From Natronincola ferrireducens (GTDB lineage: Bacteria > Bacillota > Clostridia > Peptostreptococcales > Natronincolaceae), in the NCBI RefSeq assembly GCF_900100845.1, contig NZ_FNFP01000008.1, positions 21,304 through 85,303 on the forward strand: a stretch of DNA of 64,000 nucleotides. Direction: 5' to 3'. Under the pieces are notes generated by a model, which was not told the origin of the DNA, did not search any database, and saw only the letters and a program-made list of their open reading frames with translations. Numbering within the stretch: position 1 is the stretch's first letter; every line of letters starts with the position of its first letter. Both the position numbers and the translations under genes were made by a program. Below are positions 27,830 to 38,200 of this stretch, piece by piece.

Positions 27830-29356
27830 TTATTCTTTATTTACTGCTTCCTTTACCGCCTGTAACATTTTTTTAGATTTAATTATATTATACGCTTTTT
27901 TGATGTCAATGGAAAGATTTCTATCTTCATCCAAGAAAGGTATTTCCGAACGAATCATCTCATAAGCCACCTTCGTTCCTTTTCCTAGTCGAGTTGCCTT
28001 TCTTAGGTCAATAGCCTGAGCAGCGTGCATTGCCTCAATTCCTAATATATAGTATAAATTATCTATAATTTTAGCAGTTTTTCTTACAACAAAGGGTGAG
28101 TTATTAGCATGATCTTCTATCTCTCCTGCTACAGAAAAATAATCTGCTGTTGCTGGATTCGATAGATGTCTTATCTCCGTATCTAAGGATGTAAAGGTTT
28201 TTTGTATTGTACCATAGGCAATTACTCTACCATCTGCTGGTGTTAAAAATCTAGATAAGCCTGTGAACTTAGGTGTAGCTAGTTTTATCGTTCTATGGCA
28301 TGCAATTCTAGAAAGATGACTCAGTGCAATTCCTAGCATCTCGAATCCCAAAACCCAAGTAGTTACTTCATAATTGGAGCATGCTATCATTCGTTTTTCA
28401 TCCACTAGAACACAGGGGTTATCCTCAGTAGTGTTTAATTGAATATCCATATACTTTTTCACATACTCCAGTGCATCTCTAACTGACCCATGGACTTGAC
28501 TAGCCCCCCTAAGGCTTAGTGGATCCTGTAGGGACTCACTTACTCCGGGAAGCCACAGATAGCTTCCTTCTAAATATTTCCTTACCCCCTCTGCACTAAC
28601 TGCCTGACCTGGTAATGGTCTTATGGGATAGAGACTAGGATCTAGAGGCGTAACGTTTCCTTTAAACCCTTCCATCGTTAAGGCATAGACAATATCTGCC
28701 ATATCAATTAGGTCTTCTACATCCTTTAAAACGACAGCCCCAGGGCCCGCTGCCAGTGCATTGGAGGATACAATCGCTAAACCATCCTTTGGACCTAAAA
28801 CGATGGGCTTTAGTCCAGCCTTCTCTAGAGCTTCGGCAGCAGGTATTTTGAAGCCCTTATAATATACATCTCCTTCACCAATCATGGCAAGACCTATATG
28901 AGAAAGACAAGTAATATCTCCTTCTCCAATGGAGCCCCTCTCAGGTATAACAGGGTGAATATTATGGTTTAAGAAGTCTTTATACATGGTTACAATGGCT
29001 GGTTGGATTCCTGTATATCCTAGCAATAGTGTGTTTAACCGAGCTAAAAGAATAGCTCTTACGTCCTCTTCACTGGCAGCTGGATCTACAGCTACACAAT
29101 GGGATAAAATCAAGCTCCGATTATATTCTTCATAATATCTATCCACTACTTGTCTATCCTTGTTTAATCCAACGCCTCTATTGAAGCCATAGACAGGGGT
29201 GTCACTATTGATCATCTCAAATACAAATGCTCTAGCCTTCTCTACCTTTGCCATTGCCTCTTGGCTGATTTCCACCTGAGCACCTCTTCTGGCTACCTTA
29301 TCAACATCCTCTATGGTAAGACTTTTACCGTCGAGAATTATGTTTGTTTTTTCCAT
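27830..29356 (-). CDS. HAL/PAL-family ammonia-lyase homologue without the ASG triad
   Basis: Homologue of histidine ammonia-lyase, 508 residues, normal length. Tyr56 in VYGFNRGVG matches the catalytic Tyr loop (YGVNTGFG). The site of the self-made MIO cofactor, normally GSVGASGDLAPLAH, reads GSIGEGDITCLSH at residues 141-153: the Ala-Ser-Gly triad is absent and one residue is missing. Elsewhere the fold is well kept (TEDNPCVL, IEDHANNSP). It could be the hutH of this cluster, but its chemistry is doubtful. It stands 12 kb from the other hut genes and beside the SDMH genes. Ribosome-binding site GGGGAGGG. Confidence 0.8.
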   Translation of the reverse strand: MEKTNIILDGKSLTIEDVDKVARRGAQVEISQEAMAKVEKARAFVFEMINSDTPVYGFNRGVGLNKDRQVVDRYYEEYNRSLILSHCVAVDPAASEEDVRAILLARLNTLLLGYTGIQPAIVTMYKDFLNHNIHPVIPERGSIGEGDITCLSHIGLAMIGEGDVYYKGFKIPAAEALEKAGLKPIVLGPKDGLAIVSSNALAAGPGAVVLKDVEDLIDMADIVYALTMEGFKGNVTPLDPSLYPIRPLPGQAVSAEGVRKYLEGSYLWLPGVSESLQDPLSLRGASQVHGSVRDALEYVKKYMDIQLNTTEDNPCVLVDEKRMIACSNYEVTTWVLGFEMLGIALSHLSRIACHRTIKLATPKFTGLSRFLTPADGRVIAYGTIQKTFTSLDTEIRHLSNPATADYFSVAGEIEDHANNSPFVVRKTAKIIDNLYYILGIEAMHAAQAIDLRKATRLGKGTKVAYEMIRSEIPFLDEDRNLSIDIKKAYNIIKSKKMLQAVKEAVNKE

Positions 29357-29370
29357 AAGTATACCCTCCC

Positions 29371-29566
29371 CTATTGATTCTTTTTCTGTGTAAGTGCTGC
29401 TAATATTTTTTCTGGTGTTGCTGGTAAATAAGAATATCCTCTTCAGCTGCCTTCATAATCTCTACAGAATCACTTATAAACTTTTGTCTTAATATGTCTA
29501 GTAATCTTTCTCTTGGATCTCATCTAACTTATGTTTTACACCATTAACAGTAAATTCTAGAAGCAT
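29371..29566 (-). pseudogene. Xanthine dehydrogenase-type remnant (FeS start joined to Mo-subunit end)
   Basis: Starts with GGGAGGAAC and ATG, then MLLEFTVNGVKHKLD, a typical start of the small [2Fe-2S] subunit of Mo hydroxylases. After one-base loss the frame continues DPRERLLDILRQ. Almost at once it passes into ISDSVEIMKAAEE and, after another shift, GYSYLPATPEKILAALTQK and stop, which looks like the C-terminus of the large Mo-binding subunit. The Cys clusters and the whole Mo domain are missing. I read this as a large internal deletion followed by frameshifts. Lies immediately upstream of the ammonia-lyase homologue. Confidence 0.65.
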
Positions 29567-29627
29567 ATACTGTTCCTCCCGGAACTAATAAACTATGCCT
29601 TTTTATATAAAAGTCTGTCTTCTTAAA

Positions 29628-30031
29628 TTATATATTCACATCGTCAAAAAAAGGTCGACCAATTTTGCTTTTTATGGGTTTTATAACATTTTCTATTTGC
29701 TCTATGGGGGCTTCCTGATAAGACATACCATCATGCACCTTGTTTAGAGCAAGTTTTATATCCTTCATATCCAATCTAAAATTTTTCATCAATAGATATA
29801 CCCTTTAGGGTTTGCTTTGTTTAATGTTGTTTTTACCAATGGGGTGCAATACTCTTCATCACCAAACACCCCACAGCTATCTTCAAGATACTTTAAATGA
29901 TACTTGCCAAACATCCAGTGGGACTGTCATCCTGTTATTACAACCCATTCATTGTTCTTCATCTTATTTTCAAGGCTATTTAACATTGCCTCCTCATTCC
30001 CATAAACAACCTCAAACTCTGCAGTGGGTAT
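29628..30031 (-). pseudogene. Glycine betaine-binding protein (OpuAC-like) remnant
   Basis: On the minus strand the readable pieces are EFEVVYGNEEAML, MKNNEWVVITG, then an in-frame TGA at 29927-29929, then QSHWMFGKYHLKYLED and CGVFGDEEYCTPL. A stop and frame change at about 29789 leads to MKNFRLDMKDIKLALNKVHDG. The order matches the C-terminal part of OpuAC/ProX-type binding proteins. The TGA replaces the Trp of the family's TGWxPHW segment, a ligand-cage region. The N-terminal half is not recognisable upstream to 30256. It lies next to a BCCT transporter that may take the same substrate. Confidence 0.65.
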
Positions 30032-30256
30032 TGATTGACTGCATCAGCAGCCAAGGACTCTAAGCTGATGAGGTATGGTATAGATGTTTTAATACTTACT
30101 GAAAATCAGATAAAGACAGAAGAAGAGGTAGGTATTCCAGAGAAACACCCACCCCAACTACTGCCATTCAGCCTTCATCATATCACCGAATGTTTATGAA
30201 TTTAATGGGACATTTATATACATGAAGTAAGCAGTTGTTTTACTTTACAATATATA

Positions 30257-31870
30257 TTATTGTTCATTAAGCTCTGTTATTAATTCAGAATCAACTTTAG
30301 CTTTATCTGGGAAATAAACTACATCGTAATTTTCTCTCTGTACAAACATCTTAACCATAGATATTCCTACTAGGACAAATATGAATAATACAGGTAAAGC
30401 TGCTGTCATAGGTAATAGTTTTGTAGACTGTATAACATCTATTGCCCCTTCAGTAGATTGTGTAGTAGCTATAATACTTAAAAATGCAACAGAAGACATT
30501 ACTAATCCCCAAAATATCTTAATGCTATTTGGCGGCTCCACTTCCGTTGCATTAGAAGCATTTATTGATAATGATGCCACCGTTGAAGTCATAGAGTCAC
30601 ATAATGTAACTACTGATAAGAATAATGTTATCATAAAGGCAATACTAGTTAAAAAAGCTAATGGGAAGTTTTGTAGAAAACTAAATACTGATGCCTCAAG
30701 TCCCTGAGTCTGAATTACATTCCAAATCTCTCCACCTTGAGTCATTTCTAAGTGAATTGCGTTAGATCCAAATACACCAAACCATAAAACTGCAAATGAT
30801 GCAGGAACGATTAAGTTCATAATAATAAATTCTCTAATCGTTCTTCCTTTAGCTATTCTACCTAGGAATAGTCCAACCATTGGTGCATAAACAATCATCC
30901 ATATCCAATAAATTACTGTCCACCACATTGGCCATTTGTCGTCTTCTATAGCACCGAGATAAGTCATTCTTGTAAAAAATGTACTTATAGATTCACCAAT
31001 TGCTTCAACAGTAAAGAACATGGAAAATCTAGTAGCGCCAAATATGAAAATAAACACTAACAACCCAATAAATACTTTAGCATTTAAGTCAGATAATTGC
31101 CGGATACCTTTTTGTAATCCTGTATAACTTGAAATGATAAAAGTTGCTACTATTACAATAAGTGTTATACCTCTAACAAGGTTATTCGGCTCAAGCCCAA
31201 ATACAGCATTAAATCCAGCTCCAAATTGTAATGATGCAACTGCTAGTATAGCTGACACAGAAACAGCAATAGCAAATAGGCAAACGTTATCAACTATATC
31301 TCCAACTGTCTCAAAGCTCTTCTTACCGAAAATAGGGTATAATACAGAAGAAATTCTAAATGGTAGCTTCATATTATAGATAGCAAAGCCTACTGCAACC
31401 CCAAATAAACAATAATGTGCATATGCCGGTATTCCCCAGTGAATCATACTTACTGACAATGCTGATAATGCAGCTTCTGCACTTCCTGCAACCTGATTTA
31501 ATCCAGGTATAGGACTGTTCAAATGAAAAATGGGCTCAGCTATTCCCCAAAATACGATACCTGTTCCAATTCCACCACAGAGAGATATAGCAAACCAGCT
31601 CCATCTACTAAGTATAGGTTTAGCATCCTCTCCACCTAATTTAACGCTTCCATATTTAGATACAAAAAGCCATGCTAATATTGCAAGATTTGCAAGGGCC
31701 ATCAGGGAGTAAAGCCACCCAAACCAATTGTATTGAAAATCTGAAATGGCAACTTCAAGATTGTAAAAAGCTGTTGGACTAATAATTCCCATTAATATAA
31801 TTGCTATAAAAATAATACTCATTGGAACAAAGATAACTTTTCTGACCACATTTTTTGTTTCACTTTTCAT
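30257..31870 (-). CDS. BCCT-family betaine/choline/carnitine transporter
   Basis: Secondary transporter of about 537 residues with 12 predicted membrane helices. Start at 31870 (MKSETKN) is preferred because GGGAGGT sits 9 bases ahead; an ATG 18 bases upstream is also open. Family patterns are SLCGGIGTGIVFWGIAEPIFH near residue 100 and WWTVIYWIWMIVYAPMVG in helix 8. Uptake of glycine betaine or carnitine is likely; the substrate and coupling ion cannot be fixed by eye. Monocistronic, downstream of a pair of direct repeats. Confidence 0.88.
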   Translation of the reverse strand: MKSETKNVVRKVIFVPMSIIFIAIILMGIISPTAFYNLEVAISDFQYNWFGWLYSLMALANLAILAWLFVSKYGSVKLGGEDAKPILSRWSWFAISLCGGIGTGIVFWGIAEPIFHLNSPIPGLNQVAGSAEAALSALSVSMIHWGIPAYAHYCLFGVAVGFAIYNMKLPFRISSVLYPIFGKKSFETVGDIVDNVCLFAIAVSVSAILAVASLQFGAGFNAVFGLEPNNLVRGITLIVIVATFIISSYTGLQKGIRQLSDLNAKVFIGLLVFIFIFGATRFSMFFTVEAIGESISTFFTRMTYLGAIEDDKWPMWWTVIYWIWMIVYAPMVGLFLGRIAKGRTIREFIIMNLIVPASFAVLWFGVFGSNAIHLEMTQGGEIWNVIQTQGLEASVFSFLQNFPLAFLTSIAFMITLFLSVVTLCDSMTSTVASLSINASNATEVEPPNSIKIFWGLVMSSVAFLSIIATTQSTEGAIDVIQSTKLLPMTAALPVLFIFVLVGISMVKMFVQRENYDVVYFPDKAKVDSELITELNEQ

Positions 31871-31965
31871 ATTTTCCATACCTCCCATAACTAGTGTAGT
31901 TACTTCTTTTAAATGGGTGTAACCTTTTATTTATTAGTTAGTCAGTTCTTCACCACTCCCTTCAT

Positions 31966-31997
31966 ATATATTCTTACTTTTGGATATATTCTTACTT
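31966..31997. repeat. 14-bp direct repeat upstream of the BCCT gene
   Basis: ATATATTCTTACTT occurs exactly at 31966-31979 and 31984-31997, an 18-base period, 96-127 bases before the transporter start. Two similar TAAGAA-type units lie upstream of the second SARP regulator (about 38328-38360). Direct repeats are the usual type of SARP binding site, so this may be an operator. Confidence 0.4.
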
Positions 31998-32036
31998 CTG
32001 TATAACTTGATTAAATTTTAACAGTTTAGCGTCCAT

Positions 32037-32084
32037 AAAAGGTCAAAATCCAGCATCGCAAATAATGCTAGATTTTGACCTTTT
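32037..32084. terminator. Long hairpin terminator between SARP regulator and BCCT gene
   Basis: AAAAGGTCAAAATCCAGCAT at 32037-32056 pairs with 32065-32084 with a single mismatch. A-rich and T-rich ends make it usable in both directions. It lies 16 bases beyond the stop codon of the regulator at 32101. Confidence 0.85.
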
Positions 32085-32100
32085 TCACTGTTATATTTTT

Positions 32101-35100
32101 TTAAAAACCTTCACAATTTTTCTTTAGCTCTTCAAAAACACTTCTTTCATAGTAGCCTTTTATATCCTTCATAATATTAATACCTTCATTGCAGTAGGCT
32201 ATAGTATCTTCATCAATATAGGCATCAAAAACTCTTTTCACTTCTTTATTTACCGACATTTCTCTAGATATTTCTGCCTTAACTCTTAGCACCAAAGCAA
32301 TCTCGTAGGGACTTTTTAGCTTTTCAGCATTGATTTCAGCCTTTAATAAATACTGAAGAGCCTCTTCATATTGTTTTTCCTTTATGAGGAGAAGGGCTAG
32401 GTGTCCATAGGCAATGGATCTACCCCATAAAAAGTCTAATTTCTTATAAATTTTTAAGGCTTTATTAAAATATTCCTTTGCCTTTTGGTTTTCTTCCATA
32501 GCTAGATAGGCTAACCCTGCATTGATTTGAAAGATTGCCAAACCTCGAACAATCTTCTTCTCTTGACATATGGCTATGGCTTTTTTATAATACTCAACGG
32601 CTTCCTCAAATCTTTGACTATGTCTTTTGCTTTCACCTATAAAGTTATAGGCAGCGGCTATATTAAGAAGATATTTGTAAGAATCAGAAAGGCTATTAAA
32701 TATGATAATAGCTTCCTTTAATAATTCTTCTCCTTCTTCATAGAAACCCTCCATAATCTTTAATAGTCCCTTAAGTCTATAGAGAATAGCTATCTCTTCA
32801 TGGATATGGTGTTCTCCAGCAGTTTGCAAGGCCTTTTCTATTAGGCCTTCCATAAGTGTGAGGTTCTGAGTATTAACGCAGTAATAAATCATTTGTCTGT
32901 AGCTTTTTAATGCCAAAGGAATCTCTTCTTCCTCTAAAGCCTTAACAATTACCTCTCTTATAGTTTGAAGTCCCTTATCATAATTTCCATTTTTTATACT
33001 CAGTCGTCCCATCATATAAAGATAATCAATTTCTAGCTTCTTTAGTTCTTTATCTCCTGATTTTTCCGTTTTTATCTTTTCTAAGAGACTTTTTATTCCC
33101 TCTAATTTTGTTTTGGCTTCTTTTTGCTTTAAATAATAATAAGCTTCTGTATCATGGTCTTTAGTATCTACAATAGGAAAAATCTCATGATTAAAGTCCA
33201 GATAGGTTTCAAGGTTTTTGATATTATATTTTAATACCGCCATCCAATTACTACTATGGGTAAAATGATAAATAAGTTTGGAGTACAAAAGAATATCCTT
33301 TTTATTCCTTGTAAGCTGTCCTTCAATAAAACACCCTACTTTATGATGCAAAAGCTTTTTTCGAGAAAGGGATAGGTTTTTATATAAATACTCCCTTAGT
33401 TTTTGATGAGTAAAAACCAGTTCAATACCTTGGTTTCCCTCTTCCTCCATTAAAATATTTTTGTCCTGTAGTTCTTCAATAATCTCCATTAATTCTATTT
33501 GGGTTTTGCCGCTCAATCCCTCCAAATAATCTAAAGACACAGCATCAAAAAATACAGATAAAATATTTAGTATTTTTTTCCCTTCCTCTGATATATTCAA
33601 AAACCTACTTTTAATAATATCCTCCATCTTGCCAGTTATTTCAATGCCTTGTCTGTTTTCTTGAATATTATTTAAAAACTCAGTGAGAAAAAAGGCATTA
33701 CCCTCTGTTTCTTTGTAAATCAAATCCTTTAATTGAGGATGAAAGGAATACTTAGGCAGTAACTGTTTTGCAAAATTAATAGTTTCTTGTTTATTAAACC
33801 TAGATAAATCGATTTTTTCTATCAACTGACAACTACTTAGTTCCGTTATAAATCTATCAATCTTTACTTTATACTCATTTCTACAAGTGGTAATTACCAT
33901 AATAGAAGAACTTCTGTTTTTCAGGATAACACTTTTAATTAAGTCCATTGTCATTGCATCTGCCCACTGCAAATCCTCAAAAACCAGAATAATCTTTTTA
34001 TATTTTGCGACTCTCTCTAATATATCTATGATGGCATTTTCTATTATAGGGTATTTTAAGGAATCTAGGTTCTCTACAGGATTTATTGCTGTTACCTCTA
34101 AGCTTGTAGAAAAACTTGGAAATACATAACCTACTATATTTCTTAACAAGATAGGCAGGTCCAGCTTGCTTTCATCAATAATATTAGAAACTTTGGAAAA
34201 AATTCTATTCCAGGGTTTTAATGAATAGTTTTCCTCCGCTTGGTAGCAGTGGGTAAAAAGCACTGTCTCCTCTTCACAAACACTGGATTTAATAAAATAA
34301 TCCAACAGTTTACTCTTTCCTATACCTGCCTCACCAGTAATTATAATAGATCTACTATTAGGTTTTTTTACAAACTCTCCGTAAATTTTTTTAAATATCT
34401 GTAACTCCTTTTCTCTTCCATAAAAGAATTCCTTATGCTGTTTTTTATCTAGAGCATCTCTTATAGATTTTTCCTTTATTATTTCTTCCAATAGTTTCGT
34501 AGTCTGTGTGTCCGGTGCTATAGATAATTCTTCGTTAAGGATATGTGCCAATTCATGATAAACTTCTATGGCCTGATTATATTTTCTTTGAGATTTATAA
34601 ACCATCATAAGGATTCTATAGGCTCTTTCATCAAACTCATCCCTCTGTATAAGGATTTTACAGTACTTCTCAGCATTTTTAAATTGATTATTTCCATAGG
34701 AATCCTTTGCACCCTGATACAACTTATGGATGTAGCTATCCCTATACTTGTTTCTATGATCAAACATCCAGTCTTCGAAATCAGTAGCATCCCTTACAAA
34801 AAAACCCTCTAAAAATTCACCGTTATACTCTTCTAAAGATAATATTTTTCTATCCTTCACCATGTCTTCTATATCAATTTCATAGTGAATATGGGGACTT
34901 AAGGTGATAATTGACCTTTGAGGTGATACTAAAACCTCCTCATTAAAAGCTTTTTTTATCATATATACTGCATTTCTTAAATTTTTTTTAGCCATATCTT
35001 CCGGCGCTGTTCCCCAAAAAAGATTAACTAAAATTTCTCTTGAGGCCCTTTTTTCTATTAAAAGATAGTAAAATAAAGCCTCTGCCTTCTTATAGGGAAA

Positions 35101-35166
35101 AATGATCTGTTGGTTATCTTTATAAATAATAGGATTTCCCAATAGTTTTCCTGTTATAGTAGTCAT
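32101..35166 (-). CDS. SARP/BTAD-AAA-TPR regulator, copy 1
   Basis: Giant transcription regulator of 1021 residues. Residues 1-90 are an OmpR/SARP-like winged helix (KAEALFYYL, LRNAVYMIKKAF). A bacterial transcriptional activator (BTAD) domain follows at about 95-235. An AAA/STAND ATPase has Walker A TGEAGIGKSK (278-287) and Walker B LVFEDLQWAD. The C-terminal half has repeated TPR-like helices, some clear (YLNIAAAYNFIGESKRH). Such proteins sense a ligand through the STAND module and activate neighbouring genes; target unknown. It is a tandem paralogue of the next gene upstream. Confidence 0.85.
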   Translation of the reverse strand: MTTITGKLLGNPIIYKDNQQIIFPYKKAEALFYYLLIEKRASREILVNLFWGTAPEDMAKKNLRNAVYMIKKAFNEEVLVSPQRSIITLSPHIHYEIDIEDMVKDRKILSLEEYNGEFLEGFFVRDATDFEDWMFDHRNKYRDSYIHKLYQGAKDSYGNNQFKNAEKYCKILIQRDEFDERAYRILMMVYKSQRKYNQAIEVYHELAHILNEELSIAPDTQTTKLLEEIIKEKSIRDALDKKQHKEFFYGREKELQIFKKIYGEFVKKPNSRSIIITGEAGIGKSKLLDYFIKSSVCEEETVLFTHCYQAEENYSLKPWNRIFSKVSNIIDESKLDLPILLRNIVGYVFPSFSTSLEVTAINPVENLDSLKYPIIENAIIDILERVAKYKKIILVFEDLQWADAMTMDLIKSVILKNRSSSIMVITTCRNEYKVKIDRFITELSSCQLIEKIDLSRFNKQETINFAKQLLPKYSFHPQLKDLIYKETEGNAFFLTEFLNNIQENRQGIEITGKMEDIIKSRFLNISEEGKKILNILSVFFDAVSLDYLEGLSGKTQIELMEIIEELQDKNILMEEEGNQGIELVFTHQKLREYLYKNLSLSRKKLLHHKVGCFIEGQLTRNKKDILLYSKLIYHFTHSSNWMAVLKYNIKNLETYLDFNHEIFPIVDTKDHDTEAYYYLKQKEAKTKLEGIKSLLEKIKTEKSGDKELKKLEIDYLYMMGRLSIKNGNYDKGLQTIREVIVKALEEEEIPLALKSYRQMIYYCVNTQNLTLMEGLIEKALQTAGEHHIHEEIAILYRLKGLLKIMEGFYEEGEELLKEAIIIFNSLSDSYKYLLNIAAAYNFIGESKRHSQRFEEAVEYYKKAIAICQEKKIVRGLAIFQINAGLAYLAMEENQKAKEYFNKALKIYKKLDFLWGRSIAYGHLALLLIKEKQYEEALQYLLKAEINAEKLKSPYEIALVLRVKAEISREMSVNKEVKRVFDAYIDEDTIAYCNEGINIMKDIKGYYERSVFEELKKNCEGF

Positions 35167-35210
35167 GATGCTTTCCTCCCTATACGAATTATCATTAGAT
35201 TAACATACCA

Positions 35211-38200
35211 TCAATTAAGCTGCTCTTTAATGAAAACCTTTAAAATTTCTCTTTCGTAGCTATGATTTACTTCCTCTAATAACCTGATTCCCTTCTTACA
35301 ATAGGTTTCTAAATCCTCATTTATATAGGCATGAAACACCTTATGAAGAGGATCGTTATTTTTCATCATAACCTTTATTTCTGCTTTAACCCTATATAAC
35401 AAACCCAACTGGTAGGGACTTTTTAGCTTTTTAGCATAGGCCTCTGCTCTTTTAAGGTGACTTAAAGCCTCCTTATACCGTCCTTCTCGGACCAACAGCA
35501 ACGACATATATCCTTCTGCTACAGATCGTCCCCATATGATTTCTAGTTGACGATAAAAGGTCATAGCCCTCTTAAAATACGTCTTAGCCCTATCATAATC
35601 CCCCATATCCAAGGCAGCTTGACCGGCATTGGTGTTAAACATCATTAAACCTTTTATCATCCTATTTTCTTCACATATGGCCATAGCCCTATCATAATAC
35701 CTTAGGGCACTGGAAAATCTCATGTTATACCTTCTTATTTCTCCAATATAATTATAGGCAGCGGCAATGTTTAAAAGATACTTGCTTTCATATTTGCTAA
35801 TTTCGTTAAATATTTTTATAGATTGCTTTAAAAATTCCTCTGCCTCTGTATATTTTCCTGCCATTATTTTATTAAGCCCCTTCAGTCTTAATAAAACCCC
35901 GATTTCTTTTTGATGGTTATGCCTATGGGCTAGCTTTAATCCTACCTCTACATAATGGGTCATTTCTTCGATATTATGGGTTTGTATACAATAATTAATC
36001 ATTTGTCTATAACCCTTTAATGTATAGTCATACTTTTCAATATTTAGAGATTCTTTTATCATTTCTTGAATACAAGCAACGCCTTTGTCGTATTCTCCTT
36101 CTCTAATGCAGTATCTCCCTTTTACATGTAAAAACTCCATTTGTAATTGTCTTATTTCCTCCGATACTGTGTAATGCTTTTTAAATTCATCCAACTGTTT
36201 TTCTATATCTTGGAGATATTTTGTCAATTCCTTTTCTGCAACATGAAAATCCCCTTCTCTTTCTATATAACTATCACTTAATGAAGGGAAAATTTCATTG
36301 CTAAAGTCTAAATAACTATTAATATGCTTTATACTATACTTTAAGCTTTTAATTTTATTTCCACCACTAGAAAAATGATAGATGAGCTTAGAATAGTTTT
36401 TAAAGTTCCGTTTATCATTCTTTAATTCATTTTCTAAAATACTTCCCACCTTATTGTGAAGTACTTTCCTCATAGCCGAGGACTGTTGTAGATATATAAA
36501 TTCTCTTAGCTTTAAATGAGTAAATTCAAAGCTTATATAATGACCTTCTTCTATTTCTTTAATAATATTTTTATGTCTTATCTCATCTACAATCTCCATC
36601 ACTTCTAAATCATCTCTATCCATCAAAATCTTTATAATGTCTAATGGTGCTTTATCAAAAAATAGAGAGATAATATTAAGAAGTTTTTTCCCTTCTCGAG
36701 ATATATCTAAAAATCTACTTTTAAGAATGTCCTGCATTTTTGGGGTTATTTTTTCAAAATTGTTATTCTCCTTAATGGAATTGAGGTACTCCATAATAAA
36801 AAATGTATTACCCTCTGTTTCTTTGTATATTTTATTTATTATAGTGTCCTTTGTGTTTTTGGAGGGAATTGCCTTTTTAATAAAATCTGCCACTTCTAAT
36901 GGAGTAAACCTAGGTATATGGATTTCTTCAATCCCTTGATATTTTTTCACCTTAGTTATAAAAGTGTCTATTTTCTCAGCAAATTCATCTCTACAGGTTG
37001 CTATAAACAATAGATTTTTTCCTTGTTCCTGAGTCAAGATGCTACTTAACAGAGATAAACTCATAGTATCTATCCACTGTAAATCTTCGAAAACAATAAC
37101 TATTTTTTTCTTGTCAGCTACCTTCTTTAAAAGACCTAAGACAGCATCCTCTACAACCCTATATTTAAAATGGTTTAACTCTTCAATCACATTGACAGAA
37201 GTTGTGGTGTTTTCCACTACAAAACTAGGAAATATAGATGCAAATATGTTATTCCACATAGAAGGAATTTCTATTTTTTCCTTTTGCAAAATTTGTGATA
37301 ATCTAGTAAAGATACTGTTCCAAGGTTTAAGGAAGTATTCCTCCTCCGCTTGATAGCAGTTGGTTTCCAGTAAATGCACCTCTTCTTTGTCAATAGATTT
37401 CAACAAATGGTCCTTTAATCTAGTTTTACCTATTCCAGCTTCTCCTGTTATAAGAATGGAGTTATAGGCCTTTTTATCTAAAAAATTTCTATAATTATTT
37501 TCAAGTAATTGTACTTCTTTATTTCTTCCATAGAAGAAATCTTCTAAGGTTCCTGGTTTATTTGTTTCACTATTATCCCTGTTGGCCAATATATTCCTGA
37601 ACATGTCTTTTGTTTGATTATCAGGGGTAACGCCTAATTCTTGATCTAATATTTCACATAATCGATTATAGGTGTCTATTGCCTTATTGTTGGCTCCTTG
37701 ATAGGTATATATCTCCATTAATGTTCGATATGCCCGCTCATCAAAAATATCTACAGCAACTAATTTCTTTCCATATTGTTCCGCAGTATTATAATCCTTT
37801 TTTTCTAACAATAGACGTATTTTTTTATATAGTTTTTTAATATACATATCTTTAAAGGATTCTCTGGTTGTAAACATCCAATTCTCAAAAGTCTCTCCAT
37901 CCTTCACAGAAAACCCTTGAAGAAAATCCCCAGTATAGGCTTGGATCCCTTTGTCAGAATCCTCTAGAAAATCCTTTAAATCACTTATTATTTCAATATC
38001 AGGATTTAGCATGACAATGGATTTTTGAGGAGATATAATAATATCCAAATCAAAGGCTTTTCTAATTTTATACATAGCATTACGTAAATTTTTCTTGGCG
38101 GTTTCTTCTTCAATTTCTCCCCATAAAAGGTTAACCAAGACCTCTCTAGTAGCCTCCTTATGGACCATTAAATAATAGAATAGTGCTTCTGCCTTTCGAA

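Noticed and set aside
30066..30197. Plus-strand frame containing LMRYGIDVLILTENQIKTEE, next to the betaine-binding pseudogene
   Set aside because: No start with a ribosome-binding site, no family recognised; it lies over pseudogene debris and may be chance.
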